From positions 1 through 64,000 of the forward strand of contig CAYJLF010000011.1 of NCBI GenBank assembly GCA_964371055.1: a stretch of DNA of 64,000 bases, written 5' to 3'. Of this stretch, positions 16,370 through 24,570 are shown in pieces (within the stretch, counting starts at the first letter, position 1; each line of letters starts with the position of its first letter). The translations under genes and the position numbers were made by a program. The stretch is from CAYJLF01 sp964371055. GTDB lineage: Bacteria; Eisenbacteria; RBG-16-71-46; CAIMUX01. Under the pieces are notes generated by a model. That model worked only from the letters and a program-made list of their open reading frames with translations, made no database searches and was not told the origin of the DNA.

Positions 16370-17701
16370 CTACGCGCGCTTCAGAAACCGGCTGAGGACG
16401 TCGCGCAGGCGCGGCGCGCCGATCTCCTCCAGTTCGTAGCTGACGCGAACGGCCTCCTTGTCCAGCTTGACCACGCGCCGGAAGTCGATCGGGGTGCCGA
16501 TCACCACCAGGTCGCACGGGACCCGCCGGATCGTCTGCTCCAGATCCCGGATCTGCTCCTCGCCGTACCCCATGGCCGGCAGGAGCGTTCCGATCTCGGG
16601 GTACTTGCGGAAGGTCTCCTCTATGCGGCCGACCAGCCAGGGACGGGGATCGACGATCTCGGCCGCGCCGTACTTGCGCGCGGCGACGATGCCGGCGCCG
16701 ATCTTCATGCCACCGTGGGTCAGGGTCGGCCCGTCCTCCACCACCAGCACGCGCTTCCCGCGGATCTTCTCCCACCCTTCAACAAAGATCGGGCTGGCCG
16801 CGTCAATCACCTCCGCCCGCGGGTTGTGCGCGGCGATGTTCCGGCGCACCTCTTCGACCTGCTCCGGGGTCGCGGAATCGATCTTGTTGATGACGACGAC
16901 GTCGGCCATCAGCAGGTTGGTGTTGCCCGGGTGGTACCGCAGCTCGTGCCCCGCGCGCAGCGGATCGACCACGAGGACGCGCAGGTCGGCCGCGTAGAAC
17001 GAAGTGTCGTTGTTGCCGCCGTCCCAGACCACGACGTCGGCCTCCTTCTCCGCCTCGCGCAGAATCGCCTCGTAGTCGACGCCGGCATAGATCACGGTAC
17101 CGCTCACGACGTGCGGTTCGTACTCCTCCATCTCCTCGATCGTGCAGTGATGGCGCGCCAGGTCCTCGACCGTGGCGAAGCGCTGCACGCCCTGCTTCGC
17201 GAGGTCGCCGTACGGCATCGGGTGGCGCACCGCGATCACCTTGCGGCCTGACTCGCGCAGGAGGCGGCAGACCGCGCGGGTCGTCTGGCTCTTGCCGCAA
17301 CCGGTCCGGGAGGCCAGGACCGCGACGACCGGCTTTGTGCTCTTCACCTCGGTCGAAGCGGGTCCCATCAGACGGAAGTCGAGTCCGAGCGACATCACCC
17401 AGCTGGCCATGCGCATGACATACTCGTGCGAGACGTCGCTGTAGGCGAAGATCGCCTCGTGGGCCTGGTTCTCGCGCAGGAAGGCGGGCAGCGACTCCTC
17501 CGGAATGATCGGAATCCCCTTCGGATAGAGCGGTCCCGCCAGCTCGACCGGGTAGGTCCGATCGTCGATGCCTGGAATCTGCGTGGCGGTGAACGCCAGC
17601 ACCTCCGTCCGGTCGTCCCCACGGAATGCAACGTTGAAATTATGGAAGTCCCGTCCTCCGGCTCCCAGGATCACCACGCGGCGCTTCGTCGACTGGTTCA
17701 T
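16370..17701 (-). CDS. cyclic 2,3-diphosphoglycerate synthetase-like P-loop protein
   Basis: 443-residue protein resembling the archaeal cyclic 2,3-diphosphoglycerate synthetase family and its bacterial homologues. It begins with a nucleotide-binding strand (VVILGAGGRDFHNFN), has a P-loop ASRTGCGKSQTTR at about residues 147-159, DVVVWDGGNNDTSF as a Walker-B-like segment, VVVINKID resembling a GTPase NKxD motif, and a C-terminal part with VIGTPIDFRRVVKLDKE. In archaea the product is a thermoprotectant; the bacterial role is not established. ATG 17701 has GGGGGGAG upstream. It lies 94 bp after rfaE2 and 89 bp before sucC. Confidence 0.78.
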   Translation of the reverse strand: MNQSTKRRVVILGAGGRDFHNFNVAFRGDDRTEVLAFTATQIPGIDDRTYPVELAGPLYPKGIPIIPEESLPAFLRENQAHEAIFAYSDVSHEYVMRMASWVMSLGLDFRLMGPASTEVKSTKPVVAVLASRTGCGKSQTTRAVCRLLRESGRKVIAVRHPMPYGDLAKQGVQRFATVEDLARHHCTIEEMEEYEPHVVSGTVIYAGVDYEAILREAEKEADVVVWDGGNNDTSFYAADLRVLVVDPLRAGHELRYHPGNTNLLMADVVVINKIDSATPEQVEEVRRNIAAHNPRAEVIDAASPIFVEGWEKIRGKRVLVVEDGPTLTHGGMKIGAGIVAARKYGAAEIVDPRPWLVGRIEETFRKYPEIGTLLPAMGYGEEQIRDLEQTIRRVPCDLVVIGTPIDFRRVVKLDKEAVRVSYELEEIGAPRLRDVLSRFLKRA

Positions 17702-17795
17702 CGGCTCCCCCCGAGCATGAGACGACCCGACACCGGGGCCACCGGCGCCGGGATCATCCGGCCTCTGCAACCTACGGCGGAGGGAGAGCGACGCG

Positions 17796-18353
17796 TCAGC
17801 TCCGGTCGGCATCGGGGCCGCGTTGGCCCTCACGGATGCGACGGATCAGATCACTGCTCGAGTACCCGGGATGGAAGGGCACGATACAGACCGTCCCCCC
17901 ATGGGCTTCCACCACCTCCCGCCCCACAACCTCATCCGGGCGGTAATCACCGCCCTTGACGAGAATATCCGGACGAACGGCGCGGATCAACTCCAAAGGG
18001 GTTGGCTCGTCGAAGAGGCAAACACGGTCTACTGCCTTCAGGGACAACAAGATAAGCGCCCGTCCCTGCTCATCGAGGATGGGGCGGGAGGGGCCCTTCA
18101 GGCCGCGCACGCTTAGGTCGGAGTTGAGGCCCAGGACCAGCGAGTCGCCGAGGGCTCGCGCCGCTGCCAGGTAGAGCACGTGCCCCGGATGGATCAGGTC
18201 GAAGCAACCGTTCGTGAAGACGACCCGCTTCCCCTCCTCCCGCTGCGCGCGGCAGAAGTCCGAGAGCTCGGCGCGAGAGACAAGACCGGCCGGTGGCGAC
18301 AGCGCGTCGCGGCCCGCGGTCGGGTCAGCAGCCGGATCACGGCGCGGAATCAT
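17796..18353 (-). CDS. rfaE2: D-glycero-beta-D-manno-heptose 1-phosphate adenylyltransferase
   Basis: 185-residue nucleotidyltransferase that makes ADP-heptose for LPS inner core. Motifs: VVFTNGCFDLIHPGHVLYL (HxGH nucleotide-binding), GLNSD, and the C-terminal YSSSDLIRRI of the ISSTxIR type. It corresponds to the C-terminal domain of E. coli HldE, here a separate gene that overlaps the kinase gene by 17 bp. GmhA, GmhB and HldD must be elsewhere. Confidence 0.94.
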   Translation of the reverse strand: MIPRRDPAADPTAGRDALSPPAGLVSRAELSDFCRAQREEGKRVVFTNGCFDLIHPGHVLYLAAARALGDSLVLGLNSDLSVRGLKGPSRPILDEQGRALILLSLKAVDRVCLFDEPTPLELIRAVRPDILVKGGDYRPDEVVGREVVEAHGGTVCIVPFHPGYSSSDLIRRIREGQRGPDADRS

Positions 18354-19404
18354 GGGGTTCCGCCGCGGGGCCCTCGGTCGGTTCGACCGCCAATGCGCGC
18401 GGTTCCGCCCCCCCGCCGTGATGGTCGAAGAAGCGCCGGATCGACCCCACGTCGGTCGTACCGGTGCCGACCTCGCGGATTACCAGTCCGGCCGCATGGT
18501 TGCTGATCGCGGTCGCCTCGGGCAACTCGGCGCCGGCCGCCAGAGAGAGGGCGAATGTGCTGACGACGGTGTCTCCCGCCCCGGTGACGTCGAACACCTC
18601 CGTCGCCGCCGCAGGGAAGTGCAGCGCGGGATGCGCATCCTGGAAAAGCGTCATCCCCTGGTCGCCCCGCGTGATCAGCACGCTGCGCGCTTCGAGCTCA
18701 TCGCGCAGGTAGCGCCCGGCCGCCAGGAGGGCAGGCAGGTCGCGCAGCCGTCGGCCCCACGCCGCGCCCGCTTCAATCACGTTCGGGGTGATCACGGCCA
18801 CGCCGCGGTAGGAGAAGAAGTGCGTTTCCTTCGGATCGACGCAAACCGGCACGTCGCGCCGGCGCGCTTCTGCCAGCGCCTGCTCGAGCAGGAGACGGGT
18901 GATCACTCCCTTGCCGTAGTCCGAAATGATGCAGACCGAAGCTTTCTCCAGCGCCGCCATCGTGCGGTCGAGCACCCCGTCGAGAACCTCGCCGGATACC
19001 TCCTCGGTGTCCTCCCGGTCGATCCGCACGACCTGCTGGTGACGGGCGAGGACCCGCGTCTTGGTCGATGTCCGACGTTCGCGATCGGCCACGAGCCACC
19101 CGGCCGATATCCGGCGTTCGCGCAGGAGTCGCACGACGTCCTGCGCCGGCGCATCGGCGCCGGTCACGGCCACCAGCATCGCCTCACCGCCCAGCGCCTG
19201 CACGTTGTTCGCGACGTTGGCTGCGCCGCCGAGCCGCACCGACTCCTCTCGCGCTTCGATCACCGGCACGGGCGCTTCGGGAGAGATGCGCGCGGTGTCA
19301 CCCCAGAGATACCGGTCGAGCATCAGATCGCCGAGGATCAGCACCCGCTGCCCGGCAAAGCGATCGAGGATCGCGTCCAGTCGGTTCGGTAGTGGAAACG
19401 CCAT
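18337..19404 (-). CDS. rfaE1: D-glycero-beta-D-manno-heptose-7-phosphate kinase
   Basis: 355-residue PfkB/ribokinase-family sugar kinase. LGGAANVANNVQALGG forms the substrate lid, CVDPKETHFFSYRG and VITPNVIEA follow, and the catalytic anion hole and base are in EVFDVTGAGDTVVSTFAL. It equals the N-terminal half of HldE and precedes rfaE2. No Shine-Dalgarno lies before ATG 19404. Instead a strong -10 ends six bases upstream, so the mRNA may be leaderless. Confidence 0.94.
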   Translation of the reverse strand: MAFPLPNRLDAILDRFAGQRVLILGDLMLDRYLWGDTARISPEAPVPVIEAREESVRLGGAANVANNVQALGGEAMLVAVTGADAPAQDVVRLLRERRISAGWLVADRERRTSTKTRVLARHQQVVRIDREDTEEVSGEVLDGVLDRTMAALEKASVCIISDYGKGVITRLLLEQALAEARRRDVPVCVDPKETHFFSYRGVAVITPNVIEAGAAWGRRLRDLPALLAAGRYLRDELEARSVLITRGDQGMTLFQDAHPALHFPAAATEVFDVTGAGDTVVSTFALSLAAGAELPEATAISNHAAGLVIREVGTGTTDVGSIRRFFDHHGGGAEPRALAVEPTEGPAAEPHDSAP

Positions 19405-19410
19405 GGGCGG

Positions 19411-19439
19411 ATGATAGGGCGCGACCGCGCCCCGGACAA
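19411..19439 (-). promoter_or_regulatory. sigma70 promoter of rfaE1, inside an inverted repeat
   Basis: TTGTCC (19439-19434), 17-nt spacer, TATCAT (19416-19411). The start point would fall on or next to the A of the rfaE1 ATG. The spacer holds a perfect gggcgcg-ac-cgcgccc inverted repeat (19417-19432). A larger imperfect repeat (19422-19454) places the -35 in its loop. Confidence 0.65.
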
Positions 19440-19516
19440 GCGGGGTCGCGGTCGTGCGTGGTTCTCCGGTCCGGTCCCCGGCCGGCACGGTCCGGCCCCT
19501 CGGGCACTGGAGGCAG

Positions 19517-20149
19517 CTAGAGGGAGGAGTAGAGGGCCTTGATCCGTCCCCACGTGCCATTCTCCGCCGGCGTCGAGCCGTCCCCTCCATTCTCCGAACC
19601 CGGCGTCGGGGGAAGTCCATTGCCCAAGGGCGGAACCGTCCCCGTGTACGGGTTCAGGGAGTCGAAGAGCGTCCAGGTCGGTCCCCCGTCGGGCAGTCGA
19701 CCCGATGCCCGGTCGTCTTCCGCCTCGTAGGTGTTGTAGGAGTATGCGTCGATGACAACGGGGGCGCCGTCGACCATCTGGATCAACTGCACCGCATCGC
19801 CGTCGTTGCCGAGGCGCAGTCCGGTCGCAGCTTCGCCGTGGGCCGACTCCCACTCGGTCGATTCCGAGCCGAAGACGACCCGGACCTCGCCGGGCGCCAG
19901 AGTCCCCTCGAAGCCGAACACCGGGTCGCCGACCTCGTCCGCGAGGAAGTAACCGGTGAGTTCGAGCGTTCCGGGTCCGGGGTTGACGATCTCGACCCAC
20001 TCGTCGTTCCGGTACGAGTAGGTTCCGTCGCCGTCCCAGTCGCGGGCCGGATCGGCCATGACCTCGTTCAGGAGAGGGCCGCACGTCCCCGTACCGGGGG
20101 TCGCCGCCAGCAAGAGCCCCAGCAGGGATAGGAAAACCACCGAGCGCAT
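19517..20149 (-). CDS. secreted lamin-tail-domain protein
   Basis: 210-residue exported protein: signal peptide (MRSVVFLSLLGLLLAATPGTGTC), then one lamin-tail (LTD) Ig-like domain with the usual LLNEVMADPARDW ... NDEWVEIVNPG ... LELTGYFLAD ... SYNTYEAEDDRASGRLPDGGPTWT pattern and a Gly/Pro-rich end. Bacterial LTD proteins are mostly surface or secreted and often beside nucleases or adhesins; no catalytic residues are seen here. The ribosome-binding site AAGGAGGAACGCGT is near perfect. It is downstream of arcC after 154 bp. Confidence 0.85.
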   Translation of the reverse strand: MRSVVFLSLLGLLLAATPGTGTCGPLLNEVMADPARDWDGDGTYSYRNDEWVEIVNPGPGTLELTGYFLADEVGDPVFGFEGTLAPGEVRVVFGSESTEWESAHGEAATGLRLGNDGDAVQLIQMVDGAPVVIDAYSYNTYEAEDDRASGRLPDGGPTWTLFDSLNPYTGTVPPLGNGLPPTPGSENGGDGSTPAENGTWGRIKALYSSL

Positions 20150-20303
20150 ACGCGTTCCTCCTTGGTCTGGGTTTGAGGGATTCCCGGGAGCGCGCCGCCA
20201 CCGCGGCGTCGTCCCGCCGACGACAGGAGGAAAGCAAGCGCGAAACGTGCCGCGGAGAGCGAAGACGGGCCCGCGAGAGCAGATCAAAGGGGAGAAAGAG
20301 GAA

Positions 20304-21245
20304 TCAGCCCGCCACGATGCGCGTGCCGCCACGGCCCTCGAGCGCCTCGCGCACCATGGTGGGACCGGTGATGATCACCTCCCGGCCTCCCCCCTCGATG
20401 AAGAGCACGGCGGCTCGGATCTTCGGGCCCATGGAACCTTCGGGGAACTGTCCATCGGCCAGATGTCTTTTCGCCTCGGCGAGGGTCATGACGGCCAGGT
20501 TTCGCTGCGTGGGCCGGCCGAAATCGAGCGCGACCTGGTCGATGGCGGTGACATTGATCACAGTCTCGACCTTTACGGCCAGGGCCAGGACGATGGAGGC
20601 GAAGTCCTTGTCGATCACGGCTTCGACGCCTCGGAGACGCCCATCCTCCTCGACCACGGGGATCCCTCCCCCTCCTGCCGCCACGACGATGTGGCCCGCC
20701 TCGAAGAGAGTGCGAATGGCCGACTCCTCCACGATGCGCAGCGGCCGGGGGCTGGGAACGACGCGCCGCATCCCACGGCCGGCATCCTCCACCAGGACCC
20801 AACCCTTCTCCTGCTCGAAGCGTCGCGCTTCCTCGGCCGTGTAGAAAGGACCGATCGGCTTGGTCGGCCGCTGGAAGGCGGGATCGTCGGCGCGGACGAC
20901 GACCTGGGTGATCACAGTCGAGACGACCCGCGGGATGTGGCGCTCGCGCAGGATGTTCTGGAGGCTCTGCTGGATCATGTAGCCGATGCCGCCCTGGGAA
21001 TCGGCGCCGCACACATCCAACGGCATCGGCGGGATGCGATCCCGCGCGGCCTCGTTGCGGATGAGGATGTTCCCGACGATCGGGCCGTTGCCGTGGCTGA
21101 TCAGGACCCGCGCGCCCGACTCGAGCAGGTCGGCCACGTGCACCATCGACGCGTGGGTCACGCGGCGTTGTTCATCGATCGTTCCGGCGCCGCGCCCCGG
21201 CAGGATCGCGTTTCCTCCGAGCGACAGCAGGACCGTTCGCGTCAT
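20304..21245 (-). CDS. arcC: carbamate kinase
   Basis: 313-residue amino-acid-kinase-family enzyme (carbamoyl phosphate + ADP = carbamate + ATP). SLGGNAIL near the N-terminus, SHGNGPIVGNILIRNEA, DVCGADSQGGIGYMIQQ, VAAGGGGIPVV and VIDKDFASIVLALAV are the typical carbamate-kinase blocks. No arcA or arcB is nearby, so it may serve purine or agmatine breakdown or work backwards. ATG 21245 has GGGGAGG upstream, which lies next to a strong hairpin. Confidence 0.93.
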   Translation of the reverse strand: MTRTVLLSLGGNAILPGRGAGTIDEQRRVTHASMVHVADLLESGARVLISHGNGPIVGNILIRNEAARDRIPPMPLDVCGADSQGGIGYMIQQSLQNILRERHIPRVVSTVITQVVVRADDPAFQRPTKPIGPFYTAEEARRFEQEKGWVLVEDAGRGMRRVVPSPRPLRIVEESAIRTLFEAGHIVVAAGGGGIPVVEEDGRLRGVEAVIDKDFASIVLALAVKVETVINVTAIDQVALDFGRPTQRNLAVMTLAEAKRHLADGQFPEGSMGPKIRAAVLFIEGGGREVIITGPTMVREALEGRGGTRIVAG

Positions 21246-21263
21246 CCCATCCTCCCCAAACAA

Positions 21264-21290
21264 CCCATCCTACCCTGAGGGGTAGGATGG
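21264..21290 (-). promoter_or_regulatory. hairpin in the arcC leader
   Basis: Perfect 11-bp inverted repeat ccatcctaccc-tgag-gggtaggatgg (21265-21290). The sequence cccatcctaccc (21264-21275) is nearly repeated as cccatcctcccc at 21246-21257, which is the ribosome-binding site on the minus strand. The 5' arm of the RNA stem could therefore pair either with its own partner or with the ribosome-binding site. It could also act as a terminator for the aminotransferase gene. Confidence 0.55.
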
Positions 21291-21387
21291 CACGGTCAGG
21301 GATCAGGATGGCCGGAACCCGGAGGAGGCCCGTGACCTCTCCTCCATTCGAGTTGTCGGCCGCCTGATCGTCCGAGTCCAGCCGAAT

Positions 21388-22608
21388 TCAACGCGCCGTG
21401 TCGCGGGAACGGTGCCCGGAGGCATCGGTCGGCCCACCCGCGCCCGGCACCTCCCGCGCCAGAAACTCCCGGATCCGGGAAAGCGCGATCCGGATGTTCT
21501 CCACCGAGTTCGCGTACGACAGGCGGATGTAGCCTTCGCCCCGCTCACCGAAGGCGGTACCCGCCAGCCCCGCGACCCCCGCCTCGTCCAGCAGCCGGCG
21601 GGCCAGCTCGCGGCAGTCGAACCCCGTCCCCGTGATGTTGGGGAAAGCATAGAAGGCGCCCCGCGGGCGCGCGCACGAAATCCCCGGAATCTCGTTCAGC
21701 CCATCGACGATGACGTCCCGGCGCCGGCGGAACTCCTCGGTCCGCTCCCGCACGACATCCTGGGGACCGCGGAGCGCCTCGATCCCCGCCCGTTGCACAA
21801 AGACGTTGGTACAGGAGTTGGCGTTGGTCATGAGCCGCGCGAGGTGAGGGACCAGCTCCGGCGGCATCGCGCCGTAGCCGAGGCGCCATCCCGTCATCGC
21901 GTACCCCTTCGAGTGCCCCTCGAGCAGAACGGTCTTCTCCTTCATCCCCGGTTCCTGCGCGATCGACCGATGGGTACCCTCGTACAGGATGCAGGAATAG
22001 ACCTCGTCCGAAAGGACGTAGAGATCGCGGCCCCGCAGCGAGCCGGCCATCCGGGACAGCTCATCGGCCGAGAGGGATCCGCCGGTCGGATTGTGCGGCG
22101 AATTGAGGATGACGAGCCGGGTCCGGTCGGTCACGAGTCCGGCGAACTCGTCCGGGTCGATCGAGAACCCGCGTTCCTCGCGAATCGGAACCGGCACCCC
22201 CCGCCCCCCGACGAAGTCGACGACCGACCGGTAGATGGGGTAGCCCGGATCGGGGTAGATCACCTCGTCGCCCTCGTTCACGCAGGCGAGGGCCGTGAAG
22301 AAGAGGATGGCCTTCGCCCCCGGCGTGACCACGATGTCGTCCGGACCGTAGTCGAGGCCGCGCGTGCGGTTGAGGTACTCGGCCGCGGCCGCGCGCAGCT
22401 GTGGATCACCCGCCGACGGACCGTAGTGGGTCACCCCGGCCCGGATCGCCTCGATGGCCGCGTCACAGATCGGTCCGGGCGTGTCGAAGTCGGGCTCGCC
22501 GATCTCGAGATGAACGACGCTCCGCCCCTGTGCCTCCAGCGCACGTGCCCGAACGAGCACCTCGAACGCCGTTTCGGTTCCCAAGCGGTGCATCCTGTCC
22601 GCGATCAT
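21388..22608 (-). CDS. PLP-dependent class I/II aminotransferase
   Basis: 406-residue fold-type I aminotransferase of the aspartate/LL-diaminopimelate group. It shows the substrate loop EIGEPDFDTPGPI, SPHNPTGG, YVLSDEVYS and the Schiff-base Lys in GHSKGYAMTGWRLGYG, with the C-terminal Arg in GYIRLSYANS. These resemble AspC-type enzymes of many phyla; the amino donor cannot be set from sequence. ATG 22608 is preceded by GGGAGGATCG. No operon partner is obvious: the upstream gene ends 172 bp away and a hairpin intervenes. Confidence 0.9.
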   Translation of the reverse strand: MIADRMHRLGTETAFEVLVRARALEAQGRSVVHLEIGEPDFDTPGPICDAAIEAIRAGVTHYGPSAGDPQLRAAAAEYLNRTRGLDYGPDDIVVTPGAKAILFFTALACVNEGDEVIYPDPGYPIYRSVVDFVGGRGVPVPIREERGFSIDPDEFAGLVTDRTRLVILNSPHNPTGGSLSADELSRMAGSLRGRDLYVLSDEVYSCILYEGTHRSIAQEPGMKEKTVLLEGHSKGYAMTGWRLGYGAMPPELVPHLARLMTNANSCTNVFVQRAGIEALRGPQDVVRERTEEFRRRRDVIVDGLNEIPGISCARPRGAFYAFPNITGTGFDCRELARRLLDEAGVAGLAGTAFGERGEGYIRLSYANSVENIRIALSRIREFLAREVPGAGGPTDASGHRSRDTAR

Positions 22609-22719
22609 CGATCCTCCCGCTCCCCCGCATGCAGGCCCCGGGTTCGTCTTGCACGTGTCGGACCGACCGGCACTCTGCTCGGTCCCGCGCACGGCAGTGT
22701 AACAACTGAGAAATGGCGT

Positions 22720-22742
22720 CGCCACCCGATTCCGGGGTGGCG
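22720..22742 (-). terminator. terminator-like hairpin after the GIY-YIG gene
   Basis: 8-bp stem cgccaccc/gggtggcg with a 7-nt loop, followed on the minus strand by ACGCCATTTCTCAGTTG, a moderately U-rich stretch. A weak promoter match for the aminotransferase gene (TGGCGA 22724-22719, N17, TACACT 22701-22696) overlaps the hairpin. Confidence 0.4.
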
Positions 22743-22780
22743 GGGACCCGCCCCCGAAGCTCCCCGGCGATAGATGGCGT

Positions 22781-24334
22781 TCAGGAGTCGGAGTCGCGGC
22801 GATCGGGATCTACGGGCGGGACCGGGGACGCCGCCAGGGTCAGGAGATCGGAGGCCAGGCGCGCCCCGCCTTCGTAGCTGACTGTCTCCAGCCGGTCGAT
22901 CCGATCGGGGGCATGCAGGTAGTAGCGGAGAGCCAGGCGGGCCTCAGGTGGATCCAGCTTCTGCGAACCCGGGAGAGGCGGCGGAGCCGTCTCGGCATCC
23001 CGGACGACAGAACGCGATCCTGTGCCCGCCCGCGCGAGAGTCTCTTCGAACCATCGCCCCAGCCCGGGTGAATCTGCGGGGCCCGGGGCCCCGAGCGTCG
23101 GGACGTCGGTCGGCGCGGCGAGATCCTCTGTCCCCCCGCGCGGCAGGTGAAACATCCATCCGGTGCTCTCATCATGGAGAACGAAGGCGGAGGTGCGCGT
23201 CGAATCTTCGCCCCGTGCGATGAAAACGAGCGGCCAACGCCACGCGGCCGGCAACCGATCGAGCGGATGGACCTCGATCTGGACGTTCCACGGCGGTCTC
23301 TCCGACCGGATCGCGCGAGCCTCGCAGACGAGAGCCTCGAGTTCGGAGGGAAGCGGGTCCACCTCGAAACGCCGGATTCGTCCCAACAGCTCCTCCCGCC
23401 TCGTCGCGGAAGGAGGCAAGGGCCGGAAGTAGCTCGCGAGGCGACGGCGCAGGCGAAGCGCCTTACCGACATAGAGGAGGTGATCCTGGTGGTCGAAGAA
23501 ACGGTAGATCCCGCTGCAGTCCGGTACCCGTTCCAGGTCGGCCGCCGCGAAGGCAAACCCGTCGAACGACACCGGCCTTGATCCAAGCGCCAGGGCCGCG
23601 GCCTCACGCAACTCCTCTTCCGCGGACTCCCCGAATCGGACGAGCAGCGCCTCGAACACCTGCTCGATCGCCGGGAGCGGGATACCCTCCGGCTCCTCCG
23701 CGGTCGAGCCGAGTCCCCAGCGCTGCATCAGAGCGGCGGGAGTGGCGGCCCGGGCCGACTCCTCGGCCGGGATCCCATCCTTGACCAGCGCCAGCCGCGC
23801 CAGCGCAAAGACGTCGAGCGGTTCCTCCCACTCGGGAACTCCCCAGCGCCGGGTCATCCATTGCAGGAGTCGGCCCAGGGGCACCGGCTGAAACGTCGCA
23901 CACCGGTGCCGGGACCACTGGCGGCGCGCCTCTTCCCACCCCTCGGGGTGACCAGGCTCCAGCGTGCACATCATCGGCCGCGACGGACTGGCGGTCTTCT
24001 CGTCCTCTGTCCCGGCCGCACCGAACCTTCGAAGGTGCAGCCGCCAACTTTCCGGCCCTGGCTTTTCGCATCCCTCGACCCAGGCGAGCAGCCACAACTG
24101 ACGCTCCAGCGTGCGGCGGTCCTGCCTCCGCGCGGCCCACGCGTCGACACCTTCCTCGACGAAGCGGGAATCCGCGCCGATCATCGCGCGGATCAGGCGC
24201 CCGGGAGACGAACCTGAGGATCGCATCTTGAGGAAGACCTCTGCGATCTCCGCCGCCATCCAGTTTCGCCCTGACCGGAGCATCTCCGCGTGCATGCGGT
24301 CCAACAAACCTCGCTGCGTCATGATCGGGCGCAT
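22781..24334 (-). CDS. UvrC-type GIY-YIG nuclease with degenerate exonuclease-like N-terminal half
   Basis: 517-residue protein (start ATG 24334; ATG 24322 also possible). The GIY-YIG domain (about 270-360) matches the UvrC N-terminal nuclease: SGIYRFFDHQDHLLYVGKAL (GIY 275-277, YVG 288-290), Arg-rich helix RLRRRLASYF, and the Glu helix LPSELEALVCEARAI. The UvrC C-terminal RNase-H domain and UvrB-binding motif are absent. The N-terminal half looks like a winged helix followed by the shell of a DnaQ-type exonuclease (DVFALARLAL ... LMQRWGL ... AIEQVFEALLVRF), but no DxE exonuclease motif is visible. This recalls the DnaQ-UvrC fusions of other phyla with the exonuclease dead. The C-terminal 150 residues are unrecognised. 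Confidence 0.7.
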   Translation of the reverse strand: MRPIMTQRGLLDRMHAEMLRSGRNWMAAEIAEVFLKMRSSGSSPGRLIRAMIGADSRFVEEGVDAWAARRQDRRTLERQLWLLAWVEGCEKPGPESWRLHLRRFGAAGTEDEKTASPSRPMMCTLEPGHPEGWEEARRQWSRHRCATFQPVPLGRLLQWMTRRWGVPEWEEPLDVFALARLALVKDGIPAEESARAATPAALMQRWGLGSTAEEPEGIPLPAIEQVFEALLVRFGESAEEELREAAALALGSRPVSFDGFAFAAADLERVPDCSGIYRFFDHQDHLLYVGKALRLRRRLASYFRPLPPSATRREELLGRIRRFEVDPLPSELEALVCEARAIRSERPPWNVQIEVHPLDRLPAAWRWPLVFIARGEDSTRTSAFVLHDESTGWMFHLPRGGTEDLAAPTDVPTLGAPGPADSPGLGRWFEETLARAGTGSRSVVRDAETAPPPLPGSQKLDPPEARLALRYYLHAPDRIDRLETVSYEGGARLASDLLTLAASPVPPVDPDRRDSDS

Positions 24335-24483
24335 GCCCCCCGTTCCGACTGGTGTTCGCCTCCTGCGGCGGATCTTCGCCTCCTCCGCCGGCGCGACGTC
24401 GTGGGGTGCCGGCGGTCGAGGCGAGAGTCCGTCCGTCACCCCACGTCTGCCCCGCCGGCGGGCGCGGAGTGCGCTAGACGACC

Positions 24484-24512
24484 ACTGTAGCGGGAGGGGG
24501 GGCACTTCACAA
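24484..24512 (-). promoter_or_regulatory. sigma70-like promoter of the GIY-YIG gene
   Basis: TTGTGA (24512-24507), 17-nt spacer, TACAGT (24489-24484) on the minus strand. It implies a leader of about 140 nt before ATG 24334. The gap 24335-24570 shows no gene. Confidence 0.5.
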
Positions 24513-24570
24513 CCGGGGCAAGGGAGTCACCTCGGGTCCATGGTCGATCGACGCTATAGAGGGTTCCACC

